Source: Methanothrix sp. (lineage in GTDB: Archaea; Halobacteriota; Methanosarcinia; Methanotrichales; Methanotrichaceae). From it: 64,000 bases of DNA. The translations under genes were made by a program, and so were the position numbers. The notes beneath the pieces were generated by a model. That model did no database searches, was not told the DNA's origin, and worked only from the letters and a program-made list of their open reading frames with translations. Below are positions 39,220 to 47,742 of this stretch, one piece after another. The stretch's first letter is position 1. Every line of letters begins with the position of its first letter. The DNA is taken from assembly GCA_025361645.1 (NCBI GenBank), contig JANYKI010000126.1, forward strand, positions 1 to 64,000. Reading direction: 5' to 3'.

Positions 39220-39263
39220 CATGAGAGCATTTTAGTCATTTCTGGTTTAAAGATTTGACTGAA
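39220..39263 (-). repeat. Copy B of 44-bp imperfect direct repeat
   Basis: CATGAGAGCATTTTAGTCATTTCTGGTTTAAAGATTTGACTGAA. Confidence 0.9.
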
Positions 39264-39283
39264 GCGGGCGTGTAATAATAATC

Positions 39284-39325
39284 GAGTCCTCTGTGAGTCC
39301 TCCGTGCGCTCTGTGTCTGCGGTGG
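39284..39325. repeat. Degenerate CTCTGTG-type short tandem repeat
   Basis: cctctgtgagtcctccgtgcgctctgtgtctgcggtgg. Confidence 0.45.
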
Positions 39326-39334
39326 TGGTAGTAT

Positions 39335-39367
39335 CGTCAGCCAATTGGTTATAACCAGTGGCTGACG
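39335..39367. repeat. 33-bp near-perfect inverted repeat
   Basis: CGTCAGCCA-AT-TGGTTATAACCA-G-TGGCTGACG. Confidence 0.75.
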
Positions 39368-39570
39368 ACGTTTCAACCACCGGGAAACCCCGTATGAATT
39401 ACGATCACCCGAAAATTATCATAGTCAACTGGAAAACCATAGTAACCAGAGGTTAGCCTCTGAAAATAGCGAAATGCCGAATAGTTGCTGTGAGCGGGGC
39501 GAAAGCCTTCGATTCTCCAAAAGATTGATCTTCCAGAACCGCCCCTACATCTGAGAAATAGGTGCGAAGC

Positions 39571-40740
39571 ATGATTCATAACGAGGCCATAGAAAAGGCG
39601 AAGGAGCACTTCGCCAAGCTGCTGGTGGAGCAGCTTTTGCGCGTTGAGCAGATAAAGGCAGGCGAGGACTGGGTTGACTACAGCAAACTTCACCCCCTCA
39701 TCATCGGCGTGGTGGGCGGCGACGGCATCGGCCCCTACATCACAGAGCAGGCCGTGCGAGTCCTTAGCTACGTGCTGGCCGATGAGATTGCCGGAGGATT
39801 GGTGGAGCTGCGGGACATTCCCGGCCTGGACATCGAGTCGCGGGTAAAGGTCATGAAGGCTCTGCCCGAGGACGTTCTGGCGGCGCTAAAAGAGTGCCAC
39901 GTGATCTTGAAGGGCCCCCTTACTACTCCCAAGAAGGGTGATCGGTGGCCCAACCTGGAGAGCGCCAATGTCTCCATGCGTCGCGAGCTGGACCTCTTCG
40001 CCAACGTCCGGCCGGTCAAGGTGCCGGAGAAGGGCATCGACTGGATCTTTTACAGGGAGAACACCGAGGGCGAGTACGTCCTGGGCAGCAAGGGCATCAA
40101 TGTAACCGATGATCTGGCCGTGGACTTCAAGGTCATAACCACACCAGGGGTGGAGAGGATTGTGCGCCTGGCCTTTGAGTATGCCAGGAAGAACGGCATT
40201 AAAAGGGTCTCGGCGGTCACCAAGGCCAATGTCATCAAAGCCACGGACGGCAAATTCCTGGAGACGGCAAAGCGTGTGGCTAAGGAATATCCGGACATCG
40301 CATTTGATGACTGGTTTGTGGATATCATGGCAGCCAAGCTGGTGGACGAGAAGCGCAGGAAGGACTTCAAGGTCATAGTGCTGCCCAACCTCTACGGAGA
40401 CATCCTCACCGACGAAGCAGCCGAGTTTCAGGGAGGCGTGGGCACAGCGGGAAGCGCCAACATCGGAAAGCGCTATGCCATGTTCGAGGCCATCCACGGC
40501 TCGGCTCCGCGCATGGTAGAGGAAGGCAGAGCTGCTTATGCCGATCCGGCCAGCATGATGCGCGCCTGTGTCATGCTGCTGCGCCACATCGGCTTTGTGA
40601 ATCAGGCGGCCAAATTGGAGAATGCACTGGACGTCTGCGGCCAGTTGGAGAGGAAGGTTGTCCTTACCGGGCGAGCCGATGGGGCAACAGGTGCACAGTT
40701 TGCTGATTATGTGATGCAGACCCTGGGGGCAAAGCTTTAG
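39571..40740 (+). CDS. Isocitrate/isopropylmalate dehydrogenase family protein
   Basis: VVGGDGIGPYI, LKGPLTTPKKG, YRENTEGEYVLGSKG, HGSAPRMVEEGRAAYADPASMM. Confidence 0.85.
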   Translation: MIHNEAIEKAKEHFAKLLVEQLLRVEQIKAGEDWVDYSKLHPLIIGVVGGDGIGPYITEQAVRVLSYVLADEIAGGLVELRDIPGLDIESRVKVMKALPEDVLAALKECHVILKGPLTTPKKGDRWPNLESANVSMRRELDLFANVRPVKVPEKGIDWIFYRENTEGEYVLGSKGINVTDDLAVDFKVITTPGVERIVRLAFEYARKNGIKRVSAVTKANVIKATDGKFLETAKRVAKEYPDIAFDDWFVDIMAAKLVDEKRRKDFKVIVLPNLYGDILTDEAAEFQGGVGTAGSANIGKRYAMFEAIHGSAPRMVEEGRAAYADPASMMRACVMLLRHIGFVNQAAKLENALDVCGQLERKVVLTGRADGATGAQFADYVMQTLGAKL

Positions 40741-40765
40741 CTAAAATAATCACATAATAGTATCT

Positions 40766-41644
40766 GTGGAAAATCTAGCTGAAGCATTATTGGGCCTGAG
40801 CCGGGAGGATCGCTCCCTGCTCAGTGCTATTGAGACCGGGATGAAGACTCACGAATGGGTCCCGTCCTACGTGATCTCAGAGCTGTCCGGCCGGCCGGTC
40901 CGCAAGGTGGAGTTTCGGCTGGGCCAACTTTTTGAAAAGAAATTGGTAGAGCGGGAGAGCATGCACTATCTCGGCTACCGCATTGACTTTGATGCCTATG
41001 ATCTTCTGGCACTCTCCGATTTAGTGAAACGAGGGAGCGTGAAAGCCTTTGGTGAGAGAATCGGGGTAGGCAAAGAGTCGGTGGTATTCGAAGCTCTGGG
41101 AGAGAATCGAGAGAATCACCTGGCCATCAAGTTCCACCGTCAGGGAAGGACCAGCTTCAAACATATTCGCCGCCTGCGCGATCATCTCACCGACCAGACC
41201 AAAGTGCCCTGGATTTATGCCGCCGCCTTGGCAGCTCGCCACGAGTTTGCCATCATGGAGAAGCTCTATCCAATCGTATCCATTCCCAGGCCCGTCGCAT
41301 GCAGTCGTCATGTTCTGGCCATGGAATTTGTAAGCGGCCCTGCCCTCAACCGCATCACGCTCTCCGACCCCGAGAACGGACTGAACATGATCTTAGGCGA
41401 GGTAGGAAAGGCCCGGAGGCTGGGCATCATTCACGCCGACCTTTCCGAATTTAACGTAATGGTGGACGAGTCCGGCCCCAAGATCATCGACTGGCCTCAG
41501 GCAGTAGAGGTCACCCATCCCCATGCCCAGGAGCTATTGGAGAGGGACCTGGTCAATGTCTTGCGCTTCTTCGAGCGAAAATACAGGATAGAAATGCCAC
41601 TGGATAGGGCGCTCTCGCGCGTCCGGGAGGCAGAGAACCATTGA
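40766..41644 (+). CDS. rio2: RIO2-type serine protein kinase
   Basis: N-term winged helix, GVGKESVVFEAL, LAIKFHRQGRTSFK, IIHADLSEFNVMV, IIDWPQAV. Confidence 0.9.
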   Translation: MENLAEALLGLSREDRSLLSAIETGMKTHEWVPSYVISELSGRPVRKVEFRLGQLFEKKLVERESMHYLGYRIDFDAYDLLALSDLVKRGSVKAFGERIGVGKESVVFEALGENRENHLAIKFHRQGRTSFKHIRRLRDHLTDQTKVPWIYAAALAARHEFAIMEKLYPIVSIPRPVACSRHVLAMEFVSGPALNRITLSDPENGLNMILGEVGKARRLGIIHADLSEFNVMVDESGPKIIDWPQAVEVTHPHAQELLERDLVNVLRFFERKYRIEMPLDRALSRVREAENH

Positions 41645-43629
41645 GCATATTTGGTGTGGACATCGCCAGCGGCTCGCCGTCCGGCAGAAGGGCGCCAAGC
41701 TACTCTCTGGTGATGCTGGATGGGGGAGACGTCGCGCTCTTTCACATGATCAGCCGGCATAAGCTGATCCGGCTCATCAGGGAGCGTCAGCCGGAGATCG
41801 TGGCCATGGACAACCTCCATGAGCTGGCCAGGGATAGAAGGGAGCTGATCAATATCCTGCGCCGGATGCCTCCCACCACCAGAATGGTGCAGGTGACGGG
41901 CGCCGCCCACCCGGAGTCTCTGGTCAAGCTGGCCCGCTACCACGGCATCACCTTCGACCGCACCAAACCGCTGCAAGAGGCGGAGGCCTGCGCCCGGCTG
42001 GCGGCCAAGGGCGTTGGGGCGGTTTTATCTGCTTTCCAGGAGCGGACCTGGATCAAGGTGAGCCGGAGGCGCTCTTTAGGCCGGGGCGGCTGGAGCCAGA
42101 ACCGCTACACTCGCAAGATTCATGGCGCAGTGATGAGCCTGGCGCGCGAGGTGGAGCGACAGCTTCGCGAAGCAGGGCTGCAGTACACTACCAGGGCCGT
42201 GGAGGGCCTGGGCGGCTATACCCGGGCCGAGTTTGTGGTGGAAGCGTCCCGCGAGAATGTGCATATCCGTCCCGGCTACTACAGCGATGCACAGCTCTTG
42301 GTGCAGAGCATGGAGCGGCCCGAGCTGCAGTACAAACCACTTTCAGAAGGGCGTGGATACATCATCGTAGGCCTGGACCCGGGAACGACAACGGGCATTG
42401 CCGCGCTGAACCTGTCCGGCGAGCTGGTGGACCTGATCAGCTCCCGGGGCTTGTCCTCCTCGGATGTGATTGAATGGATCGCGGCGCGGGGCAGATCGTT
42501 GGTAGTCGCCACCGATGTCTTTCCAACGCCGGGCAGCGTGGAGAAGGTCAAGCGCGCTTTTAATGCCGTTCTCTACTCTCCGGGCGGGGACATTCCTGCG
42601 GAAGAGAAGATCGCTCTGGGAAAGGAGTTTGGCTACAAGAACGATCATGAGCGCGATGCACTGGCGGCGGCCATGAGCGCATTTAAAAAATACAAAAATA
42701 AGTTCTTGCAGGTGGAAAAGAAATCTCCCTCCGAGATCGATCCCGACGAGGTGAAGGCCCTGGTGGTGCGGGGCTATTCCATTGAAAACGCCATCGCTGA
42801 ATTTGTGCATTCTTCAGTCTCCTCAGCCAGGCAAAAGGCACAGCCTGGGGCGGCGAAAGCCGTTCTTGATGTATCTCTCGATGTCTCTCTTGATGTCACT
42901 GCATTGCGCCAGCAAAACCAGCAGCTTGCCGAGCAGGTCAGGACGCTGCGTTCTTACCTGGATGAGCAGCGGGACGGGCTGGCGGAAAAAGAGGTCGCCC
43001 TGCGGGTAGTAAACGGCAAACTGGATCGCTTGCGAGACAAAACTGCTCGCGAGATCAAGCGGCAGCATGAGATCAAGATTCGAGACAAAGAGATCGAGCG
43101 CCTGCGATCGGTGCTGCGCTCGGAAAGAAAATACATCAAAAAACTGAAGAAGACTTTGGAGCGTCAGAAGAAGGCAGAGATAATTGAGGAGACACGCGGC
43201 CTGCAAAAGCTCAAGCCGCTACAGGCCTTTACCCGCGAGTCTATTTTGCGGGCTATGGAGCAATATTGCCTGGAAAAGGGGGATTGGCTTTTTCTGGAGG
43301 ATGCCAGCGGCGGCGGGAAGAGCACAGTTGAGCTTCTGCGGGAAAAGGAAATCACCGGAGTGGTGGCAGAGGGCGAGATGGCACCTGCCCTGCGTGAGCA
43401 CTTCCTGGAGCTATGCATCCCCGTCTTCTCCAGCAAAAATGTACCGGTGCAGATGATCAATAAAATGCCCTTCGTGCGACCGGAGGACGTGGCTGCGGCC
43501 AGCGTTGCCTGGGAAGAAGAGATGAAAGCACGTCTGGCGAGACTGCATGAGGAGCGGCTGGAGAGCCTTTTCCAGGAGTACCGGGTGGAGCGAAAGAAGG
43601 AGGAGAAGAGAAAGCAAAAGCTAATATAA
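41641..43629 (+). CDS. DUF460 family archaeal protein (RNase H-like + coiled coil)
   Basis: IIVGLDPGTTTGIAALNL, central coiled coil; 4-nt overlap with rio2. Confidence 0.75.
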   Translation: MSIFGVDIASGSPSGRRAPSYSLVMLDGGDVALFHMISRHKLIRLIRERQPEIVAMDNLHELARDRRELINILRRMPPTTRMVQVTGAAHPESLVKLARYHGITFDRTKPLQEAEACARLAAKGVGAVLSAFQERTWIKVSRRRSLGRGGWSQNRYTRKIHGAVMSLAREVERQLREAGLQYTTRAVEGLGGYTRAEFVVEASRENVHIRPGYYSDAQLLVQSMERPELQYKPLSEGRGYIIVGLDPGTTTGIAALNLSGELVDLISSRGLSSSDVIEWIAARGRSLVVATDVFPTPGSVEKVKRAFNAVLYSPGGDIPAEEKIALGKEFGYKNDHERDALAAAMSAFKKYKNKFLQVEKKSPSEIDPDEVKALVVRGYSIENAIAEFVHSSVSSARQKAQPGAAKAVLDVSLDVSLDVTALRQQNQQLAEQVRTLRSYLDEQRDGLAEKEVALRVVNGKLDRLRDKTAREIKRQHEIKIRDKEIERLRSVLRSERKYIKKLKKTLERQKKAEIIEETRGLQKLKPLQAFTRESILRAMEQYCLEKGDWLFLEDASGGGKSTVELLREKEITGVVAEGEMAPALREHFLELCIPVFSSKNVPVQMINKMPFVRPEDVAAASVAWEEEMKARLARLHEERLESLFQEYRVERKKEEKRKQKLI

Positions 43630-43739
43630 TGTGTAATCATTAACTAAGTAAATCCCGGCTTAAGATATTTTCATACTTCTTATGAACCGCGCATACTTTT
43701 TCCTACATATGCTTATTAGATAGGTTTCTGTCATACTCG

Positions 43740-45026
43740 TTGGTGGTAATGTTGCTCTCAGTCCGGTCACTACTATTATGCTTATTATTATCAGCTCTGC
43801 TGGTAGGCGCAGCTTCTGCGGAAGATGCCGCTATCAATGCCGCTGACAACGCCTGGGTGCTTATGAGTGCCGCTCTGGTCCTGATCATGATTCCCGGCGT
43901 GGGCCTCTTCTATGGCGGCATGGTCCGAAAGAAGAACGCCATCTCCACGATCATCTTCAGCTTTGCCGTGATGAGCATCATAAGCTTGCAATGGATCCTG
44001 TACGGCTACACCCTGGTCTTCGGAAAAGACATAGGCGGCCTCATCGGCGGCCTGGACTTCCTGGGCCTGGCGGGTGTTGGCATGGGCGTCAAAGAGGGCC
44101 TGACCATTCCCTCTCTCACCTTCATGATCTTTCAGGCCATGTTCGCCATCATCACCGTCTCCTTGATCACGGGCTCTTACGTGGAGAGGATCAAGTTCAG
44201 CTCTTTTCTTGTCTTCTCCTTAGCCTGGGCTACATTGGTCTACGATCCCGTGGCCCATTGGGTCTGGGGCGGGGGCTGGCTGCAACAGATGGGCGCCCTG
44301 GACTTTGCGGGCGGCATAGTGGTGCACATCACAGCAGGCGTTTCCGCCATGGCCGTGGCTATGGTCATCGGTGTTCGCAAGGGCTTTGGCACCGACCCCA
44401 TGGAGCCGCACAACATTCCCACCACAGTCATGGGCGCGGCCCTGCTCTGGTTCGGATGGTTCGGCTTTAATGCGGGCTCGGCTCTGGCGGCCAACGGCAT
44501 CGCCGCCAATGCCTTCGTCACCACCAACACCTCTGCCGCGGCTGCGGCCACCACCTGGATGCTCCTCTCCTGGCGGCATAGAGCGCCCTCGGCCTTAGGC
44601 ATTGTGACGGGCGCGGTGGCCGGGCTGGCGGCGATAACGCCCGCTGCCGGCTACGTGACGCCCCTGGCGGCGATCCCCATAGGCGTCGTGGCTGCCATCG
44701 CGGGCTATTATGCCATCATACTCGTCCGGGGCAGCGGCAGGGTGGACGACTCGCTGGACGTTTTAGCCTGTCACGGCATCGGCAGCACCTGGGGCGTCTT
44801 GGCGACGGGCATCTTTGCCACCATCGGCGCGTCGGGCCTGCTCTCCGGAAATGCTCATCAAGTGATGGTGCAGCTTTTGGCTATTGCCGTCACCTGGGGC
44901 TACTCCTTTGTCGTCACCTTCGGCCTGGCCAGGATCATTGACGCTGTCATGGGGCTACGCGTGCGGGATGATGAAGAATCGGTGGGATTGGACATCAGCC
45001 AGCACGGCGAAGGCGCTTACATGTGA
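43740..45026 (+). CDS. amt: Ammonium transporter
   Basis: LFYGGMVRKKN, DFAGGIVVHITAGVSA, NIPTTVMGAALLWFGWFGFNAGSAL. Confidence 0.95.
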   Translation: MVVMLLSVRSLLLCLLLSALLVGAASAEDAAINAADNAWVLMSAALVLIMIPGVGLFYGGMVRKKNAISTIIFSFAVMSIISLQWILYGYTLVFGKDIGGLIGGLDFLGLAGVGMGVKEGLTIPSLTFMIFQAMFAIITVSLITGSYVERIKFSSFLVFSLAWATLVYDPVAHWVWGGGWLQQMGALDFAGGIVVHITAGVSAMAVAMVIGVRKGFGTDPMEPHNIPTTVMGAALLWFGWFGFNAGSALAANGIAANAFVTTNTSAAAAATTWMLLSWRHRAPSALGIVTGAVAGLAAITPAAGYVTPLAAIPIGVVAAIAGYYAIILVRGSGRVDDSLDVLACHGIGSTWGVLATGIFATIGASGLLSGNAHQVMVQLLAIAVTWGYSFVVTFGLARIIDAVMGLRVRDDEESVGLDISQHGEGAYM

Positions 45027-45034
45027 AGTGGGGA

Positions 45035-45376
45035 ATGATGAAGAAAATTGAAGCCATAATTCGGCCCGAGAAGCTGCACCTGCTGCGAGAAAAGCTGGAC
45101 CTGAAGGGCTTTTCGGGAATGACGGTGACTGAGGTCAAGGGCCGGGGCCGGCAGAAGGGCATCACCTTGCAGTGGCGGGCCGGAGACTACCGGGTGGAGT
45201 TCCTGCAGAAGATAAAGCTGGAGATGGTGGTCGAGGACAAGGACATGGAGTCTGTCATTGACCTCATCTGCGAGTTTGCTCAGACGGGCGAAGCCGGAGA
45301 CGGCAAGATCTTCGTCTATCCGGTGGAGGACGTGGTGCGGGTGCGCACGAAAGAGCGGGGGTGCGGGGCGGTTTGA
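45035..45376 (+). CDS. glnK: P-II family nitrogen regulator
   Basis: MMKKIEAIIRPEKLHLLREKL, GRGRQKG, GDGKIFVYPVEDVVRVRT; downstream of amt. Confidence 0.92.
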   Translation: MMKKIEAIIRPEKLHLLREKLDLKGFSGMTVTEVKGRGRQKGITLQWRAGDYRVEFLQKIKLEMVVEDKDMESVIDLICEFAQTGEAGDGKIFVYPVEDVVRVRTKERGCGAV

Positions 45377-45473
45377 GGTCCTCCCTCTTTTAACTTTTTT
45401 TTTGTTCTCTCTCTTTTCCCCATTTATTCTCGACTGGACAACCTATATCAATTCTCATAGCCTCAAATAAGCC

Positions 45474-46412
45474 ATGCGCATAAGCGAGCAACAATATGGC
45501 GATCACATCGACCGATACAAAAATGTCCTCTACCTCTGCCACAGGAACGCCGATCCCGATGCCATAGGAAGCAGCTTTGCCCTGAGCCGGGCCTTCGGAG
45601 GCACAATCGGCGCTGTAGACGATTTGAGCCGCACGGGCGTTTCCCTGGCCGATGTTATTGGAGCCCACGTACTGATTAACCCCCCTGTGCAAGACTACGA
45701 TCTGGTGGTAGTAGTAGACACATCAGTAGGGACGCAACTGGGCGAACGGCTGCCGGACAACTATGCTCTGGTGGACCACCACCTGGATGAAGGACTGCTG
45801 GAAGACGCCCTATTCTACATACAAAAGCCCGCCAAGTCCACAGCCGAGATCGTCTGGACGATTCTAAAAGAAAACGACAAGAAGGCAGACCGAAACGCGG
45901 CCATGGGACTTCTGGCAGGCATGATTGCCGACACCGGCCGCTTCAAGCGTGCCACTCCTGGCGCTTTCCAGGCGGCAGCCGAGATCTTAGATGCCGGAGG
46001 CTTTGCTTATGAAGAGGCACAGGAGGCCCTTTCTGTGCCCGCAGATATCTCGCAAAGAATTGCCGTCCTAAAAGCCGCCTCTCGGGCCGAGGTCATGCGC
46101 CAGGGAGACTGGCTTGTTGTCTGCACAACTGTCAACTCCTTCGAGGGCTCCGCGGCCAATGCCCTGGTGGATTTAGGCGCAGACGTAGCCTTCGTGGCAG
46201 GACGGCATGGGGACACTGTCCGGGTCAGCGCCAGATGCAGCCGCGAGGCGGCCCGGAGGGGCTGCAACCTGGCAAAGCTCTTAGGAGAGGTGGGCAAAGC
46301 CTACGGGGGCGATGGCGGGGGGCACAGGTCGGCAGCCGCTCTGGAGGCAGCGGGCGAGCCGTCCGCTATCCTGGACGCATGTCGAAAAAAGGTGGCAGAA
46401 AGCCTGTCCTGA
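45474..46412 (+). CDS. DHH-family phosphoesterase (NrnA/RecJ-like)
   Basis: CHRNADPDAIGSSFAL, VDHH, ADTGRFK, GGDGGGHRSAA. Confidence 0.85.
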   Translation: MRISEQQYGDHIDRYKNVLYLCHRNADPDAIGSSFALSRAFGGTIGAVDDLSRTGVSLADVIGAHVLINPPVQDYDLVVVVDTSVGTQLGERLPDNYALVDHHLDEGLLEDALFYIQKPAKSTAEIVWTILKENDKKADRNAAMGLLAGMIADTGRFKRATPGAFQAAAEILDAGGFAYEEAQEALSVPADISQRIAVLKAASRAEVMRQGDWLVVCTTVNSFEGSAANALVDLGADVAFVAGRHGDTVRVSARCSREAARRGCNLAKLLGEVGKAYGGDGGGHRSAAALEAAGEPSAILDACRKKVAESLS

Positions 46413-46462
46413 AGGCCCGAGACCTCGGGTGCAGGCCAAAGTCCTGCGTTTCCTTTTCTCGG

Positions 46463-47683
46463 TCAGACCTTTCGTGCCCGAAGAGCTGCCTTCTTCAGAG
46501 CTTCAATGCCGGGCAACGGCTCGCCAGAGAGATAGGTGATGGACGCGCCGCCCCCCATGCTCACATGAGTGAACTTGGACTCCAGGCCCAGTTGCTCGAT
46601 AGCCGCCACGCTATGCCCTCCTCCTGCAATGGAATAGCCCGACTCGGTGGCCGCTTTCAAGAGCTCGGATGTGCCAAGCCGGAACTTCTCCTGCTCGAAG
46701 ACACCGGTCGGCCCATTGAGGACGGTAACCTTGGCCTCTTTCATATACTTAGAGTAGATGACAATGGTCTCCAGGCCAATGTCAGCGATGGGCAAATCGG
46801 TGGGGAGCTTGTCCACAGCAACTTCCACTCGCTCGCCATTCTGGTTCAAAGCTACATCCACAGGCAGTACGATCTTGCCCGGATAATCATGCAAAAGCTT
46901 TGCCGCAATAGGAATTTGGTCCAGATACTCCTGATCCTCCACGAACTTGCGATTGGCCTCGCCCACATTAATGCCTTTCGCCATCATGAAGACGGTGGCA
47001 ACGACTCCCGATGTCAGGATCTTATCGGCACCGCCGCGACTTAGAACGTTTTGCGTGACTTTGATGGAATCGTCCGCCTTCGTTCCACCTAAAGAGAAGA
47101 CGGTTGGATGCTCATTGCCCTTTAACCCCTTATCCAGTGCCGTGATCTCCTTGTCCATAAGAAGCCCGGCGTAGCTAGGCAGCACCTCCGTAAATCCCAC
47201 CACGGAGCAGTGAGAGCGATGGGAGACTGCAAAAGCGTCATTTATGAAAAGATCAAATAACGGCGCCAGCTTTCTCACCATGTGGCTTTTGGCATGATCG
47301 GTAGGGCTTCGGTTCATGTTCTCTTCGGCATAAAAGCGGGTATTTTCCAGAAGAAGAACCTCCCCCGGCACCAGAGATTTTATGGCTTGCCGGGCATGCG
47401 ATCCGAAGATATCATCAATGTAGGCGACATCGCGACGTAAGAGTCGCGTTGCCTGGCGGGCATGAGCCTCTAGCGTGGTATAATCTTTCTTTCCGGCCCG
47501 GCTCTGATGCGCCATGAGAACCACCCGGCAGTCCTCCAGAGCGCGCAGAGTGTCTAAATGACTTTTTATGCGCTTATCATCCAGGATATTTCCGCTGGGG
47601 TCCATGGGAGAGTTGAAGTCCACCCTTACCAGGACCCTTTTATGATCAAGCATGACGTCATCCATTATGAGATAATCCTTCAA
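46463..47683 (-). CDS. pgk: Phosphoglycerate kinase
   Basis: VLVRVDFNSPMD, LLLENTRFYAEE, NDAFAVSHRSHCSVVGF. Confidence 0.95.
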   Translation of the reverse strand: MKDYLIMDDVMLDHKRVLVRVDFNSPMDPSGNILDDKRIKSHLDTLRALEDCRVVLMAHQSRAGKKDYTTLEAHARQATRLLRRDVAYIDDIFGSHARQAIKSLVPGEVLLLENTRFYAEENMNRSPTDHAKSHMVRKLAPLFDLFINDAFAVSHRSHCSVVGFTEVLPSYAGLLMDKEITALDKGLKGNEHPTVFSLGGTKADDSIKVTQNVLSRGGADKILTSGVVATVFMMAKGINVGEANRKFVEDQEYLDQIPIAAKLLHDYPGKIVLPVDVALNQNGERVEVAVDKLPTDLPIADIGLETIVIYSKYMKEAKVTVLNGPTGVFEQEKFRLGTSELLKAATESGYSIAGGGHSVAAIEQLGLESKFTHVSMGGGASITYLSGEPLPGIEALKKAALRARKV

Positions 47684-47742
47684 CTTGGTTCCTCCCGATG
47701 TGGTTAGGGGGTTGACGCAAGGAATATATAGTCATTGCTAAT

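Noticed and set aside
39886-40587. 233-aa minus-strand ORF opposite the IDH-family gene
   Set aside because: Shadow ORF; Cys/His-rich antisense translation without domain features.
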